Below are positions 7,693 to 14,771 of a DNA stretch of 14,771 nucleotides, one piece after another. This DNA comes from JBDSYA01 sp039925865 (lineage in GTDB: Bacteria > Bacteroidota > Ignavibacteria > Tepidaquicellales > Tepidaquicellaceae). Location of the stretch: positions 1-14,771 of the forward strand of contig JBDSYA010000093.1 in NCBI GenBank assembly GCA_039925865.1, in the 5' to 3' direction. The notes below the pieces were generated by a model. That model was not told where the DNA came from. It saw only the letters and a program-made list of their open reading frames with translations, and did not search any database. Within the stretch, counting starts at the first letter, position 1; each line of letters opens with the position of its first letter. A program made the position numbers and the translations under genes.

Positions 7693-8922
7693 ATGAAAAT
7701 AATAACTTCACTGATTATCTTTACTTTGATTTGTTCTCAAAGTTATTCTCAATGGATACAGCAGACAACAGGTACAAATGAAACGCTTCTCGGGGTTTCA
7801 TTCCCGAATCTACAAACGGGTTTTGTGTCCGGTACAAACGGCACTATACTTCATACAGAAACACACGGCGAAACCTGGCATATTCGGACAACCGGAACTA
7901 CCCGTTTTCTCAGAGATTTATTTTTTATCAATGCCACTACAGGTCTGGTGGTAGGAGAGTCGGGTTTAATATTGAAAACGACAAACGCAGGAATCAACTG
8001 GACTACTCAAATAAGCAATACTACTGAGCATCTTGTTCATATCCATTTCACAGATTCTCAGACGGGATTTGCTTCAGGTCAAAACGGCGTGATCATCAGG
8101 ACAACCAATACAGGAAATAATTGGACAACACAAAACAGCGGAGTCAATGTGGAACTGGCATGCATTACTCTGATAACGAGTGATCTTGTTTTTGCTGCCG
8201 GCTTCAATGGAACAATTTTAAAAACAACAAACAGCGGTAATAACTGGATAGCGCATTCAAGCGGCACTGCCGAAAATCTTCGCAGCATTTATTTTCCTGA
8301 AACTAATACAGGCTTTGCTGCCGGTTACAGCGGAGTGATCTTAAAAACTACTAACAGTGGCGTTAACTGGACTCCTCTTAATTCCGGTACTTCAAACAAT
8401 TTGTTTGCAATATTTTTTTATAATTTAAGCACAGGCACAGCTGTCGGAACAAGCAAGATCATTCGCACTACTGACGGCGGTGCTTCATGGATCAATCAGC
8501 CCATACCGTTTACCGGAGATCTTTATGACGTTACATTTGCAGATATTAATTCCGGATGGGCAGCAGGCCAGACTGGAAAAGTATTTTACACTAATTCAGG
8601 AGGTGTTGGAATAAAAATCATATCATCAAAGATACCTGAGACTTATTCTCTTAACCAAAATTATCCAAACCCCTTCAACCCTAATACAATCATTCGATAC
8701 AATCTTCTTCAATCAGGCAATGTTTCTTTAAAAGTTTTTGACTTACTGGGAAATGAGGTTGCCGTTCTTGTAAATGAAAAACAACTGCATGGAACTTATG
8801 AAGTCGAATTCAACGGAAATAATTTGTCAAGCGGATTTTATTTTTACCGCATAGTGGTCCATTCGGATAAAATTGAAACGGAAAGCTTCACCGATACAAA
8901 AAAAATGACTCTCATCAAATAA
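7693..8922 (+). CDS. Ycf48-like seven-bladed propeller protein with T9SS sorting domain
   Basis: This 409-residue protein has a signal peptide (1 to about 19, MKIITSLIIFTLICSQSYSQ) and seven repeats of about 40 residues. Each repeat has the pattern LxxIxFxxxxTGFAxGxxGxILKTTNxGxNW, the signature of Ycf48-like/BNR-type propellers; counting the blades gives exactly seven, a closed propeller. Residues 321-409 are a T9SS type A sorting domain (NQNYPNPFNPNTIIRYNL ... GFYFYRIVV ... KKMTLIK). The fold is shared with the photosystem II assembly factor Ycf48, but in Bacteroidota such proteins are mostly exported and of unknown function, so a photosynthetic role should not be inferred. The gene lies 42 bases after the FG-GAP gene and is followed by a clear terminator, so the two probably form a unit. 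No clear Shine-Dalgarno sequence is present. Confidence 0.9.
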   Translation: MKIITSLIIFTLICSQSYSQWIQQTTGTNETLLGVSFPNLQTGFVSGTNGTILHTETHGETWHIRTTGTTRFLRDLFFINATTGLVVGESGLILKTTNAGINWTTQISNTTEHLVHIHFTDSQTGFASGQNGVIIRTTNTGNNWTTQNSGVNVELACITLITSDLVFAAGFNGTILKTTNSGNNWIAHSSGTAENLRSIYFPETNTGFAAGYSGVILKTTNSGVNWTPLNSGTSNNLFAIFFYNLSTGTAVGTSKIIRTTDGGASWINQPIPFTGDLYDVTFADINSGWAAGQTGKVFYTNSGGVGIKIISSKIPETYSLNQNYPNPFNPNTIIRYNLLQSGNVSLKVFDLLGNEVAVLVNEKQLHGTYEVEFNGNNLSSGFYFYRIVVHSDKIETESFTDTKKMTLIK

Positions 8923-8937
8923 GATTTATTAATTTAT

Positions 8938-8979
8938 AGTGTGGCATTTTTTAAAATTTATTGCCACACTTTTATTTTG
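8938..8979 (+). terminator. Rho-independent terminator
   Basis: AGTGTGGCA (8938-8946) pairs perfectly with TGCCACACT (8962-8970) across a 15-base loop, and a T-rich tail (TTTATTTTG) follows. It lies 16 bases after the stop of the Ycf48-like gene and probably ends the 5830-8922 transcript. Confidence 0.85.
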
Positions 8980-9050
8980 CACTCCCAAAATTTATCTCAC
9001 CAACGAATATTCTTAACTATTTATTTCTTTAAAAATTATTTTTTACAAAG

Positions 9051-9066
9051 AAGTTCATAAGAACTT
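9051..9066. promoter_or_regulatory. Inverted repeat, possible operator or leader hairpin
   Basis: AAGTTC-ATAA-GAACTT is a 6-base perfect inverted repeat 36 bases before the ATG at 9103. It may be a regulator site or a small mRNA hairpin. No matching promoter box was found nearby. Confidence 0.25.
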
Positions 9067-9102
9067 TCATGTAAATTTTATTTATTTAAAGGAGTAATCG
9101 TT

Positions 9103-11259
9103 ATGAAATATTTCTATTCCCATTTACCAATCTTAAGTTTAATCTGTGTATCGTCACTTTTACAAACATCAAATGCTAATTCACAAACCAACTGGTACTG
9201 GCAACGGCCTTACCCCTCAGGTAACCAATTTAATTCAACATATTTCATTAATCATAATACAGGGATAAGTGCAGGTATCTTAGGCACGATCAACAGAACA
9301 ACTGATGGCGGATCTTCCTGGGAATTACAGGAGTCAGGGACCCGGGAAGATCTTAACAAAGTAATCCACACAGGTAAAAAAACTTTTTTTATTGCAGGAA
9401 AATCGGGAACAATATTAAAATCTGATGACGGTGGAATCAACTGGACAAAGCTAATCAAATTCAAAACGAAACATCTAAATGACATTTTTTTTTCTTCATA
9501 TAAAACAGGATATGCAGTTGGACTTGGCGGGACTATTTTAAAAACCACTGACAACGGATTAAGATGGATCAGGCTGCAATGCGGAACAACTGACCCTTTA
9601 TTCTGTGTGAACTTTATTAATGACAACACAGGTGTTGCGGGCGGTAACAATATAATTTTTAAAACAACTAATGGCGGTATTAACTGGATCAATCAAAACG
9701 TGAATATTATGCCTTCGTGCCAGATAGTTGGAATAGTTCAGCATGATAGTAATAATATTATTGCAGCAGGCAAATCACCTTCAGGAAGTATATACAAAAC
9801 AATTAACAGCGGTGTTAACTGGGTTAGATATTCTTTAGAGCTTCCTTATTTATTCGAAGGGAGTGTTGACCTTTTAAGTGATATGAATTTCCTCAATTCA
9901 AATACAGGATTTATTGTGACTGATGCCGGAACAATTTTAAGGACTGCAAACGGCGGAATTAACTGGGTTATAAATTCAGACTTTAGACCAACTTATTTAA
10001 AGGCCGGAGTAATGAAAGAAATTAATATTGTTGATGAAAACCTTGTCATTATTTCCGGAGCCGGAGGAACAATTATTAAAAGTACTGATATTGGTGAAAG
10101 CTGGCAAGTATTATCCGGAAATAAAAAAGATATTTATGGGCATTATTTCCTGGATGATAAGACATGGTATTGCTCGGGTGAACAAGGTTCCATTATAAAA
10201 ACTATAAACTCAGGTTTTAGCTGGTTGAATCTTGATAGTGAGACCGACAGAACTTTGCATACTTTATACTTCATTGATCAAAATACAGGTTATGCAGCAG
10301 GAGATTCCGGAGTTATCATGAAGACTTCCGATGCGGGTGTATCCTGGCCGACTAAAACTAGCGGGACTTTTTATAATATTTACGATATAAAATTTACAAA
10401 TACCAATACCGGTTTTGCAGCCTGTGGAAATGAGAGTAATCAGAATGCAAAAATTTTAAAAACAATTGATGGCGGCGAGAAATGGTTTGATATTTTTGAT
10501 GCACCTAACATTGGAAGTTTAACTTCAATAGAAATTATAAATAATAACATCATAATAATCTCCGGCAAAAATGGAAATCTTATAAAAAGCAGTAATGCAG
10601 GAATGAACTGGACAGTTATTAAAATTTCCGGAGAAGATCTTAATTCAATAAGTTTTTCAGATGCAGATAACGGAATGGTTGCCGGAAATAATGGCGTTAT
10701 TTATAAAACAATTAATGGTGGAACAGACTGGATATATATTTTCAGCGGATCATATTCAAATCTGAATTCCATTAAATATTCCTCCGGCGTTGCTGTTGCC
10801 TCAGGAGAAAATGGAACAATAATAGTATCGACAAACCGTGGGCTAATATGGAGTAAGACGACAAGTATTACTTACAATACCTTTTACTCAGCCGGCATCT
10901 ATAACAAGGAATTGTTTGTCTTTGGGGAATTTGGATCTGTATTAAGATCTTTACCTGATGTTTCAAAAATTAAAAAAACATTGGATGGGTATACTGATAA
11001 ATTCATGTCAGTTTATCACCGGGACCCCTTCAATCAAAAGCCTTTGTTTGCTTACCGCCTGATTGCTGACAGTTTTATTACTATCAAAATTTATGATGCC
11101 ATTGGCAGAGAAATCACAACTTTGATTAATTCCGTTCAGGCTGCAGGTTCATACCGATTAATATGGAATGCTGTTGAATATTCCGGTGGTGTTTATTTTT
11201 TTACAGCTCAGGCAGATGGTATTATTTTAGATTCAGGCAAATTCCTTTTAATTAAATAA
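9103..11259 (+). CDS. Large Ycf48-like double-propeller secreted protein with degenerate T9SS sorting domain
   Basis: This 718-residue exported protein starts with a signal peptide (1 to about 27, LPILSLICVSSLLQTSNANSQ). About 14 Ycf48-like repeats follow (for example GTILKTTDNGLRWIRL, GVIYKTINGGTDWIYI), enough for two seven-bladed propellers. It looks like a doubled version of the preceding 409-residue protein. The C-terminus (638-718) keeps the shape of a T9SS type A sorting domain: YRLIADSFITIKIYDAIGREITTLI, then AAGSYRLIWNA, GGVYFFTA and the final KFLLIK. The usual NYPNPFNP, however, reads YHRDPFNQK, so the linker motif has decayed or diverged while the beta-sandwich remains. AAAGGAG (9088-9094), eight bases before the ATG, fixes the start. 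A terminator upstream and a 286-base gap downstream make it likely a single-gene unit. Ligand and function are unknown. Confidence 0.88.
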   Translation: MKYFYSHLPILSLICVSSLLQTSNANSQTNWYWQRPYPSGNQFNSTYFINHNTGISAGILGTINRTTDGGSSWELQESGTREDLNKVIHTGKKTFFIAGKSGTILKSDDGGINWTKLIKFKTKHLNDIFFSSYKTGYAVGLGGTILKTTDNGLRWIRLQCGTTDPLFCVNFINDNTGVAGGNNIIFKTTNGGINWINQNVNIMPSCQIVGIVQHDSNNIIAAGKSPSGSIYKTINSGVNWVRYSLELPYLFEGSVDLLSDMNFLNSNTGFIVTDAGTILRTANGGINWVINSDFRPTYLKAGVMKEINIVDENLVIISGAGGTIIKSTDIGESWQVLSGNKKDIYGHYFLDDKTWYCSGEQGSIIKTINSGFSWLNLDSETDRTLHTLYFIDQNTGYAAGDSGVIMKTSDAGVSWPTKTSGTFYNIYDIKFTNTNTGFAACGNESNQNAKILKTIDGGEKWFDIFDAPNIGSLTSIEIINNNIIIISGKNGNLIKSSNAGMNWTVIKISGEDLNSISFSDADNGMVAGNNGVIYKTINGGTDWIYIFSGSYSNLNSIKYSSGVAVASGENGTIIVSTNRGLIWSKTTSITYNTFYSAGIYNKELFVFGEFGSVLRSLPDVSKIKKTLDGYTDKFMSVYHRDPFNQKPLFAYRLIADSFITIKIYDAIGREITTLINSVQAAGSYRLIWNAVEYSGGVYFFTAQADGIILDSGKFLLIK

Positions 11260-11385
11260 CTACAAAAATTTATTTGCTGAGATTATAATGAAATTTGTTT
11301 TTATGATTGTCATGCTCTCAAACCGCCTGTTTACAATACTTTACCCTGATCAATTTTATTTTTTCACAAATAGTAAATTTTACAA

Positions 11386-11417
11386 TTTGACAAAATTCAT
11401 TAATGTTAATAGCTTTG
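11386..11417 (+). promoter_or_regulatory. Bacteroidota-type sigma-A promoter
   Basis: A TTTG -33 box (11386-11389) and a TAGCTTTG -7 box (11410-11417, fitting TAnnTTTG) are separated by 20 bases, the spacing known for Bacteroidota housekeeping promoters. Transcription would start near 11424, giving an untranslated leader of about 120 bases before the ATG at 11546. Confidence 0.55.
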
Positions 11418-11545
11418 CTCAATTCGTTAATGAAGATGATAAAAATTTTAATTACATCTGAAGGCGCGCTTCAAAATTGTTTATCATAAAATTCAAAGAT
11501 GAAAATTTATCACAAACAATTATTTTAACTTAAAAAAATCACACA

Positions 11546-13303
11546 ATGAAAAAAATTTTAATTCTGGCATTTTTAGCTTTGTGCTTATTCTTCAATTCTA
11601 ATAAGCAGATAAGATCTGAGATCATACCAATCACAAAAAGTATAAGTCCAAAGCATCTTCCGGCTTCAATAAAATCAAAGGCAGGTATCATTGATGATGG
11701 CACTATAATTTGCTGGGTGGACGCGGCAAACGGCGGATCAATCAGAATACAAAAGCTGGGTCTTGACGGTTTACTAAAATGGACTGATAACGGAATAAGT
11801 ATAGATTCTTCTATTGGCCCGGTATTTAATCCGGATACTGATTACCCGATGTTATACTCCGATAATTTAGGAGGTGCATTGGTGATATATGTCAAAACTT
11901 TTTCCAGTTCACGGGAAATTTATTTTGCAAAGGTTTATTCGGACGGAAGCATGATGAATTCACCATTGCCATTATCGACTATCCGGAATAATTATTGCTA
12001 CAGCCCGGCTTCTGTTTTGACAAATGATAACACCGTTGCTGTCTGCTGGGAAAGTTTTAACGATGACAATTTTGATATTCATGCTCAAAAGATAGATCTT
12101 GATGGAAACATAATTTGGAATAATGGAAAAGAGAAGATCGTATGTGCGGAATTACATGACCAGCGAAAACCCACAATAACATGTGATGGGTATAATAGTA
12201 TATTCATTTGCTGGCTCGATGAGCGATTTTCAGGAAATTATCCTGAATTTACTTTAGATCTCTTCGCTGACAGGATAAATGTGGATGGTAATCTGGCTTA
12301 TGATAAAAGCAGAGGAAAGCTTGTCCACAGTAATTACGGAATTAAAATGAAAAACTTTGAATCAAACATGCAAAATCAAACTGGAACTTATAAAAGAAGC
12401 GAATCTAATACTGATAACCGGAAGTTTTCTTTTTATAATCACAATATAATATCGTCTCATAACAACTCAGTTATTATCGCTCTGGATCAATGGGACCGCG
12501 ATCAGGACAGCTTTATAAAGATATTCAAACTGGATAAAAATTTAGATATGGTCTGGATGCATATTGTTGACGAAATTTCATATCAATTCAAACCTCTGAT
12601 AACCGGCGACAATACCAATACATATGTATTCTGGAATGATCAGAGAAATAACGAACATTCGGTGTATGGAATAGGGTTTGGTCCAAACGGAAATATTACA
12701 ATGGGTGGAGAAAAGGGCATGAAGGTTTCATGTGATAAAATGAAAAACACTTTTATAAGAACTCTTCCTTCTGAAAGAAATCAGCAAGGGGTATCTTCCG
12801 GAACAGGCAATATTCAACTCTCCTGGGTAACGTCAGAATATAATGAACTTGTTGTCTCAACCATAAATCCATTAAATAAAAATATTCCATGCGGTGAAAA
12901 TTCATTTACTCTTAGCAATGTAACTGAAGGTGAATATACATCCATTACTTCACAGGCCGGAAATACTGTAGTTGTTTTCAAACAATCTGAAAATATTGTG
13001 GCTTGGAGAGCTAGTAAGAATAAAAAGTCTGTAGATTTCTCTCAAAAGATCAGTAGTAATAATTTTCCCAATCCCTTTAATCCGGAAACAATAATACATT
13101 ATGATCTGCCTAAAGATGGGTTTTCAAAGCTCACTGTCTATGACATTACAGGAAAGTTAATTTCGACGCTCGTTAATCAATATAAAACAGCTGGTACGTA
13201 TAATGTTATCTTTAACGGTTCTGTGTTACCGAGCGGAATTTATTTTTATAGAATTGAATCAAATGGATTCTCTGATACAAAGAAAATGACTTTAGTAAAA
13301 TGA
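11546..13303 (+). CDS. Secreted protein of unknown function with T9SS sorting domain
   Basis: This 585-residue protein has a signal peptide (about 1-24, MKKILILAFLALCLFFNS). The body contains loosely repeated units such as VAVCWESFNDDNFDIHAQKI followed by DLDGNIIWNNGKE, and IFICWLDERFSGN with RINVDGNLAYD. These resemble the WxD.R / DG.xxW repeats of uncharacterised propeller-like secreted proteins in Ignavibacteria; I do not recognise an enzyme family. A type A T9SS sorting domain occupies about 505-585 (NNFPNPFNPETIIHYDLP ... GIYFYRIESNG ... KKMTLVK). No strong Shine-Dalgarno sequence precedes the ATG, but the signal peptide fixes the start and a good promoter lies upstream. Transcription converges on the minus-strand gene at 14143, with a foldback repeat between them. 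Function is unknown; adhesion or substrate display is only a guess. Confidence 0.85.
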   Translation: MKKILILAFLALCLFFNSNKQIRSEIIPITKSISPKHLPASIKSKAGIIDDGTIICWVDAANGGSIRIQKLGLDGLLKWTDNGISIDSSIGPVFNPDTDYPMLYSDNLGGALVIYVKTFSSSREIYFAKVYSDGSMMNSPLPLSTIRNNYCYSPASVLTNDNTVAVCWESFNDDNFDIHAQKIDLDGNIIWNNGKEKIVCAELHDQRKPTITCDGYNSIFICWLDERFSGNYPEFTLDLFADRINVDGNLAYDKSRGKLVHSNYGIKMKNFESNMQNQTGTYKRSESNTDNRKFSFYNHNIISSHNNSVIIALDQWDRDQDSFIKIFKLDKNLDMVWMHIVDEISYQFKPLITGDNTNTYVFWNDQRNNEHSVYGIGFGPNGNITMGGEKGMKVSCDKMKNTFIRTLPSERNQQGVSSGTGNIQLSWVTSEYNELVVSTINPLNKNIPCGENSFTLSNVTEGEYTSITSQAGNTVVVFKQSENIVAWRASKNKKSVDFSQKISSNNFPNPFNPETIIHYDLPKDGFSKLTVYDITGKLISTLVNQYKTAGTYNVIFNGSVLPSGIYFYRIESNGFSDTKKMTLVK

Positions 13304-13339
13304 TAAGATGATAACCTGTTGGACGAAGGGCCTGATGCT

Positions 13340-13499
13340 AAAAGCCGGGATAAACCTAATGCCATTACGTTAAGAACAAAAACTTTCGAAGTCTCAATTA
13401 ATATTTTAAAATCTTTGGAGCGCATTAAATAATACTTCGGAAGTTTATCAGCTCTGATCCTTAACTTAATGGCATTGGGGATAAATCTTCCCGGCTTTT
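13340..13499. repeat. Nested foldback (MITE-like) inverted repeat between convergent genes
   Basis: The outer arms are 13340-13374 (AAAAGCCGGGA ... AATGCCATTACGTTAAG) and 13460-13499 (CTTAACTTAATGGCATT ... CCCGGCTTTT). They are complementary apart from two mismatches and a short stretch of altered sequence. A second pair is nested inside: 13380-13392 (AAACTTTCGAAGT) with 13434-13446 (ACTTCGGAAGTTT), one mismatch, around a 41-base loop. The whole element could fold into one long stem. It could be a non-autonomous mobile element. Since GGCTTTT faces outward on both strands, it could also serve as a bidirectional terminator for the convergent genes. No target-site duplication was visible at its edges. 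Confidence 0.7.
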
Positions 13500-13516
13500 T
13501 AAATTGTATGCAATAT

Positions 13517-14143
13517 TTATTGCTCCAATCTTTTAAAAAAATATCCACCCTTTACCGCTCCCCAGACCTGTATATCATTTTCGTCGAATCCCCTGTCCCA
13601 GCTTAATATTCCTTCCTGTGATAGATTAACTTCCGAAGTCGCATACTTTGCACCTCGCAATTCGCTAAGGCATTTTTTACCTTTTGTGCCTCCTTCATAG
13701 CCGCCATCGTTCATAAGTGTGAGTATAACCGCGCATCCTTCCCTTATACTCAGTGAATCCGGTGTAAGACCCGATAGCGCGTGTTCATTTTTCCACTCTC
13801 CTGTAAATCTTAACGGATCATTTATAGTAAACACTGTGCTTTCAAATCTGCCCTCGTATGTATTAGTAATTCTGTAAACCCTCTGGCGATAAGGTTTATT
13901 CACGGCAGACGCTGATGCCTGTTCAACATAAAGCCATTTGCCGTCAGTTCTGTCTGTCCATATCCTTTTCATATGAAGCCGTATGTCCAGATAATCCGAA
14001 TCGTTTTTTGATTGCTCCTCACTGCTGAATGATCCTTCCATCATTTTTACAAGCCGTTCGGAATCAATACTTTTTACCTGCGAAAAAGTATTTGCTGAAT
14101 AAAATATTATTAACAGAAAAGCTAATCTTAAAATGATCTTCAA
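13517..14143 (-). CDS. Secreted CpcT/CpeT-family (T-type phycobiliprotein lyase-like) protein
   Basis: This 208-residue protein has a signal peptide (1-22, RLAFLLIIFYSANTFSQ). The mature part matches the CpcT/CpeT family along its whole length: MMEGSFSSEEQS (35-46), DIRLHMKRIW (53-62), WLYVEQA (70-76), PYRQRVY (84-90), REGCAVIL (134-141), ELRGAKYATSEV (161-172), SWDRGFD (181-187) and QVWGA (192-196). In cyanobacteria these barrel-shaped proteins attach bilins to phycobiliprotein cysteines. The family is also found in non-photosynthetic Bacteroidota, where its role is unknown; the signal peptide here places it outside the cytoplasm, unlike the cyanobacterial enzymes. The start is a TTG (14143-14141), with no in-frame ATG before residue 34. 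It lies 47 bases downstream of purE on the same strand and may be co-transcribed, without an obvious link to purine synthesis. Confidence 0.85.
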   Translation of the reverse strand: MKIILRLAFLLIIFYSANTFSQVKSIDSERLVKMMEGSFSSEEQSKNDSDYLDIRLHMKRIWTDRTDGKWLYVEQASASAVNKPYRQRVYRITNTYEGRFESTVFTINDPLRFTGEWKNEHALSGLTPDSLSIREGCAVILTLMNDGGYEGGTKGKKCLSELRGAKYATSEVNLSQEGILSWDRGFDENDIQVWGAVKGGYFFKRLEQ

Positions 14144-14190
14144 AATAATTACTTTTATTTGTGAATTTTATATAAAATCCGAATCTTGCT

Positions 14191-14685
14191 TCAGACCCTC
14201 TGAACATTTTTCTGTTCAGATTCTTTCCTGATACGCTCTTTGAATTTAATCACTTTATCTAAAATTTTTTTATCTGATGTTCCTAATATTTGAAGAGCAA
14301 GTAAAGCCGCATTTTTAGCATTATTAATTGACACCGTGGCAACGGGGACGCCGTAAGGCATTTGCACAATTGACAATAGTGAGTCAAGTCCCTTTAAAGT
14401 CTTAGTTTCTATGGGAACTCCGATCACGGGAACAGGAGAATATGCAGCACTCATACCGGGAAGATGAGCGGAACCGCCTGCTCCTGCTATAATCACTTTA
14501 ATTCCGCGCTTATAAGCATTCTTAGAATAAACTGCCATTAGATCGGGTGTTCTGTGAGCAGATGTAATCTTTAATTCAAATGGAATTTTAAATTCATCCA
14601 GTATTTCTGCTGCCTGCTGCATTACAGAAAGATCAGAATCCGAGCCCATGATTATTCCGACTAAAGGTTTATTTATTTTGCTCAA
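14191..14685 (-). CDS. purE: 5-(carboxyamino)imidazole ribonucleotide mutase (PurE, class I)
   Basis: This 164-residue protein is the usual length for class I PurE, which converts N5-carboxyaminoimidazole ribonucleotide (made by PurK) to 4-carboxy-AIR in purine synthesis in the cytoplasm. The substrate-binding signatures are intact: GIIMGSDSDLSVM (10-22), TSAHRTPDLM (41-50, with the catalytic His44), AGAGGSAHLPGMSA (67-80) and the MPYGVPVATVSI stretch (109-120). The reading frame has a TAA nine bases upstream of the TTG at 14685-14683. The next Met is inside the GSDSD motif, so TTG is the only sensible start. AGAGGA lies about 15 bases before it, inside the end of the upstream gene. That gene ends 10 bases before purE, so they are probably one operon. 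No purK is visible within the window. Confidence 0.96.
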   Translation of the reverse strand: MSKINKPLVGIIMGSDSDLSVMQQAAEILDEFKIPFELKITSAHRTPDLMAVYSKNAYKRGIKVIIAGAGGSAHLPGMSAAYSPVPVIGVPIETKTLKGLDSLLSIVQMPYGVPVATVSINNAKNAALLALQILGTSDKKILDKVIKFKERIRKESEQKNVQRV

Positions 14686-14695
14686 GTATTTTTAG

Positions 14696-14770
14696 TTAAT
14701 TCCTCTGAACAATAAGAAAAGTAAGATCATCTCTTTGATTACTTTTACCGGTAAATTTTTTTATGTCGGC
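14696..14770 (-). CDS. C-terminal end of a probable SpoIIE/PP2C-type phosphatase (cut by window edge)
   Basis: Reading leftward from the window edge, one frame is open for 24 codons and ends in TAA at 14698-14696. The peptide ends KKFTGKSNQRDDLTFLIVQRN. An FxGxxxQxDDLTxLxxxR tail is the usual C-terminus of SpoIIE-family PP2C serine phosphatases, where the DD pair helps bind metal. Such enzymes dephosphorylate anti-sigma-factor antagonists or act in other partner-switching systems. The stop lies 10 bases before purE. With only 24 residues the family call is tentative, and the catalytic body is outside the window. Confidence 0.5.
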   Translation of the reverse strand, partial: ADIKKFTGKSNQRDDLTFLIVQRN

Positions 14771-14771
14771 T

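Noticed and set aside
7780..8620. Regularly spaced DNA repeats, CRISPR-like at first sight
   Set aside because: The repeats are imperfect, about 126 bases apart and in frame; they encode the blades of the Ycf48-like propeller.
9252..9692. 146-codon minus-strand open frame
   Set aside because: It is the antisense shadow of the Ycf48-like repeats; similar shadows appear opposite other repeat genes here.
11288..11461. 57-codon small open frame with a hydrophobic start (MKFVFMIVML)
   Set aside because: It lacks a ribosome-binding site, overlaps the best promoter match in the window, and has no recognisable motif.
13246..13548. 100-codon minus-strand open frame
   Set aside because: It reads through the foldback repeat and overlaps the ends of both convergent genes; its composition does not look like a real protein.

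Overview
The window most likely comes from a low-GC member of the Bacteroidota/Ignavibacteria lineage. Four consecutive secreted proteins end in a type IX secretion (T9SS) type A sorting domain, three of them with the NxPNPFNP signature typical of Ignavibacteria. Most genes lack a clear Shine-Dalgarno sequence, one good Bacteroidota-type promoter (TTTG / TAnnTTTG) is visible, and the sensor kinase carries a two-component-regulator propeller. The lineage is inferred from protein signatures; there is no rRNA or marker phylogeny here.

Layout. (1) 1-496, minus strand: a REP-associated (IS200/Y1-type) transposase, cut by the window edge, whose HUH motif reads Tyr-Phe-His. (2) 497-821: a non-coding stretch with a long stem-loop (563-645) and two perfect AT-rich palindromes. 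(3) 822-4535: a two-component system, made of a periplasmic 14-repeat propeller sensor kinase and a NarL/FixJ-type response regulator that starts directly at the kinase stop codon. (4) 4722-5673: two small accessory-type genes, a GNAT acetyltransferase and a SnoaL/NTF2-like protein. (5) 5830-13303: four genes for T9SS-exported proteins. These are an FG-GAP/VCBS + ASPIC-UnbV protein, a 7-blade Ycf48-like propeller, a 14-blade Ycf48-like propeller with a degenerate sorting domain, and a protein of unknown function. A rho-independent terminator follows the second gene and a promoter precedes the fourth. (6) 13340-13499: a nested foldback repeat of about 160 bp between convergent genes. (7) 13517-14771, minus strand: an apparent operon reading, in transcription order, the 3' end of a probable SpoIIE/PP2C-type phosphatase, purE, and a secreted CpcT/CpeT-family protein.

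How it fits together. The T9SS proteins are probably surface or secreted propellers. The sensor kinase upstream also reads its signal through an extracytoplasmic propeller, but nothing in the sequence ties it to the secreted proteins. The most unusual items are the CpcT/CpeT phycobiliprotein-lyase-family homologue next to purE, the foldback element, and the transposase with its neighbouring REP-like hairpin. I did not find convincing evidence of a wholly new multi-gene system; the findings are specific oddities that can be tested.
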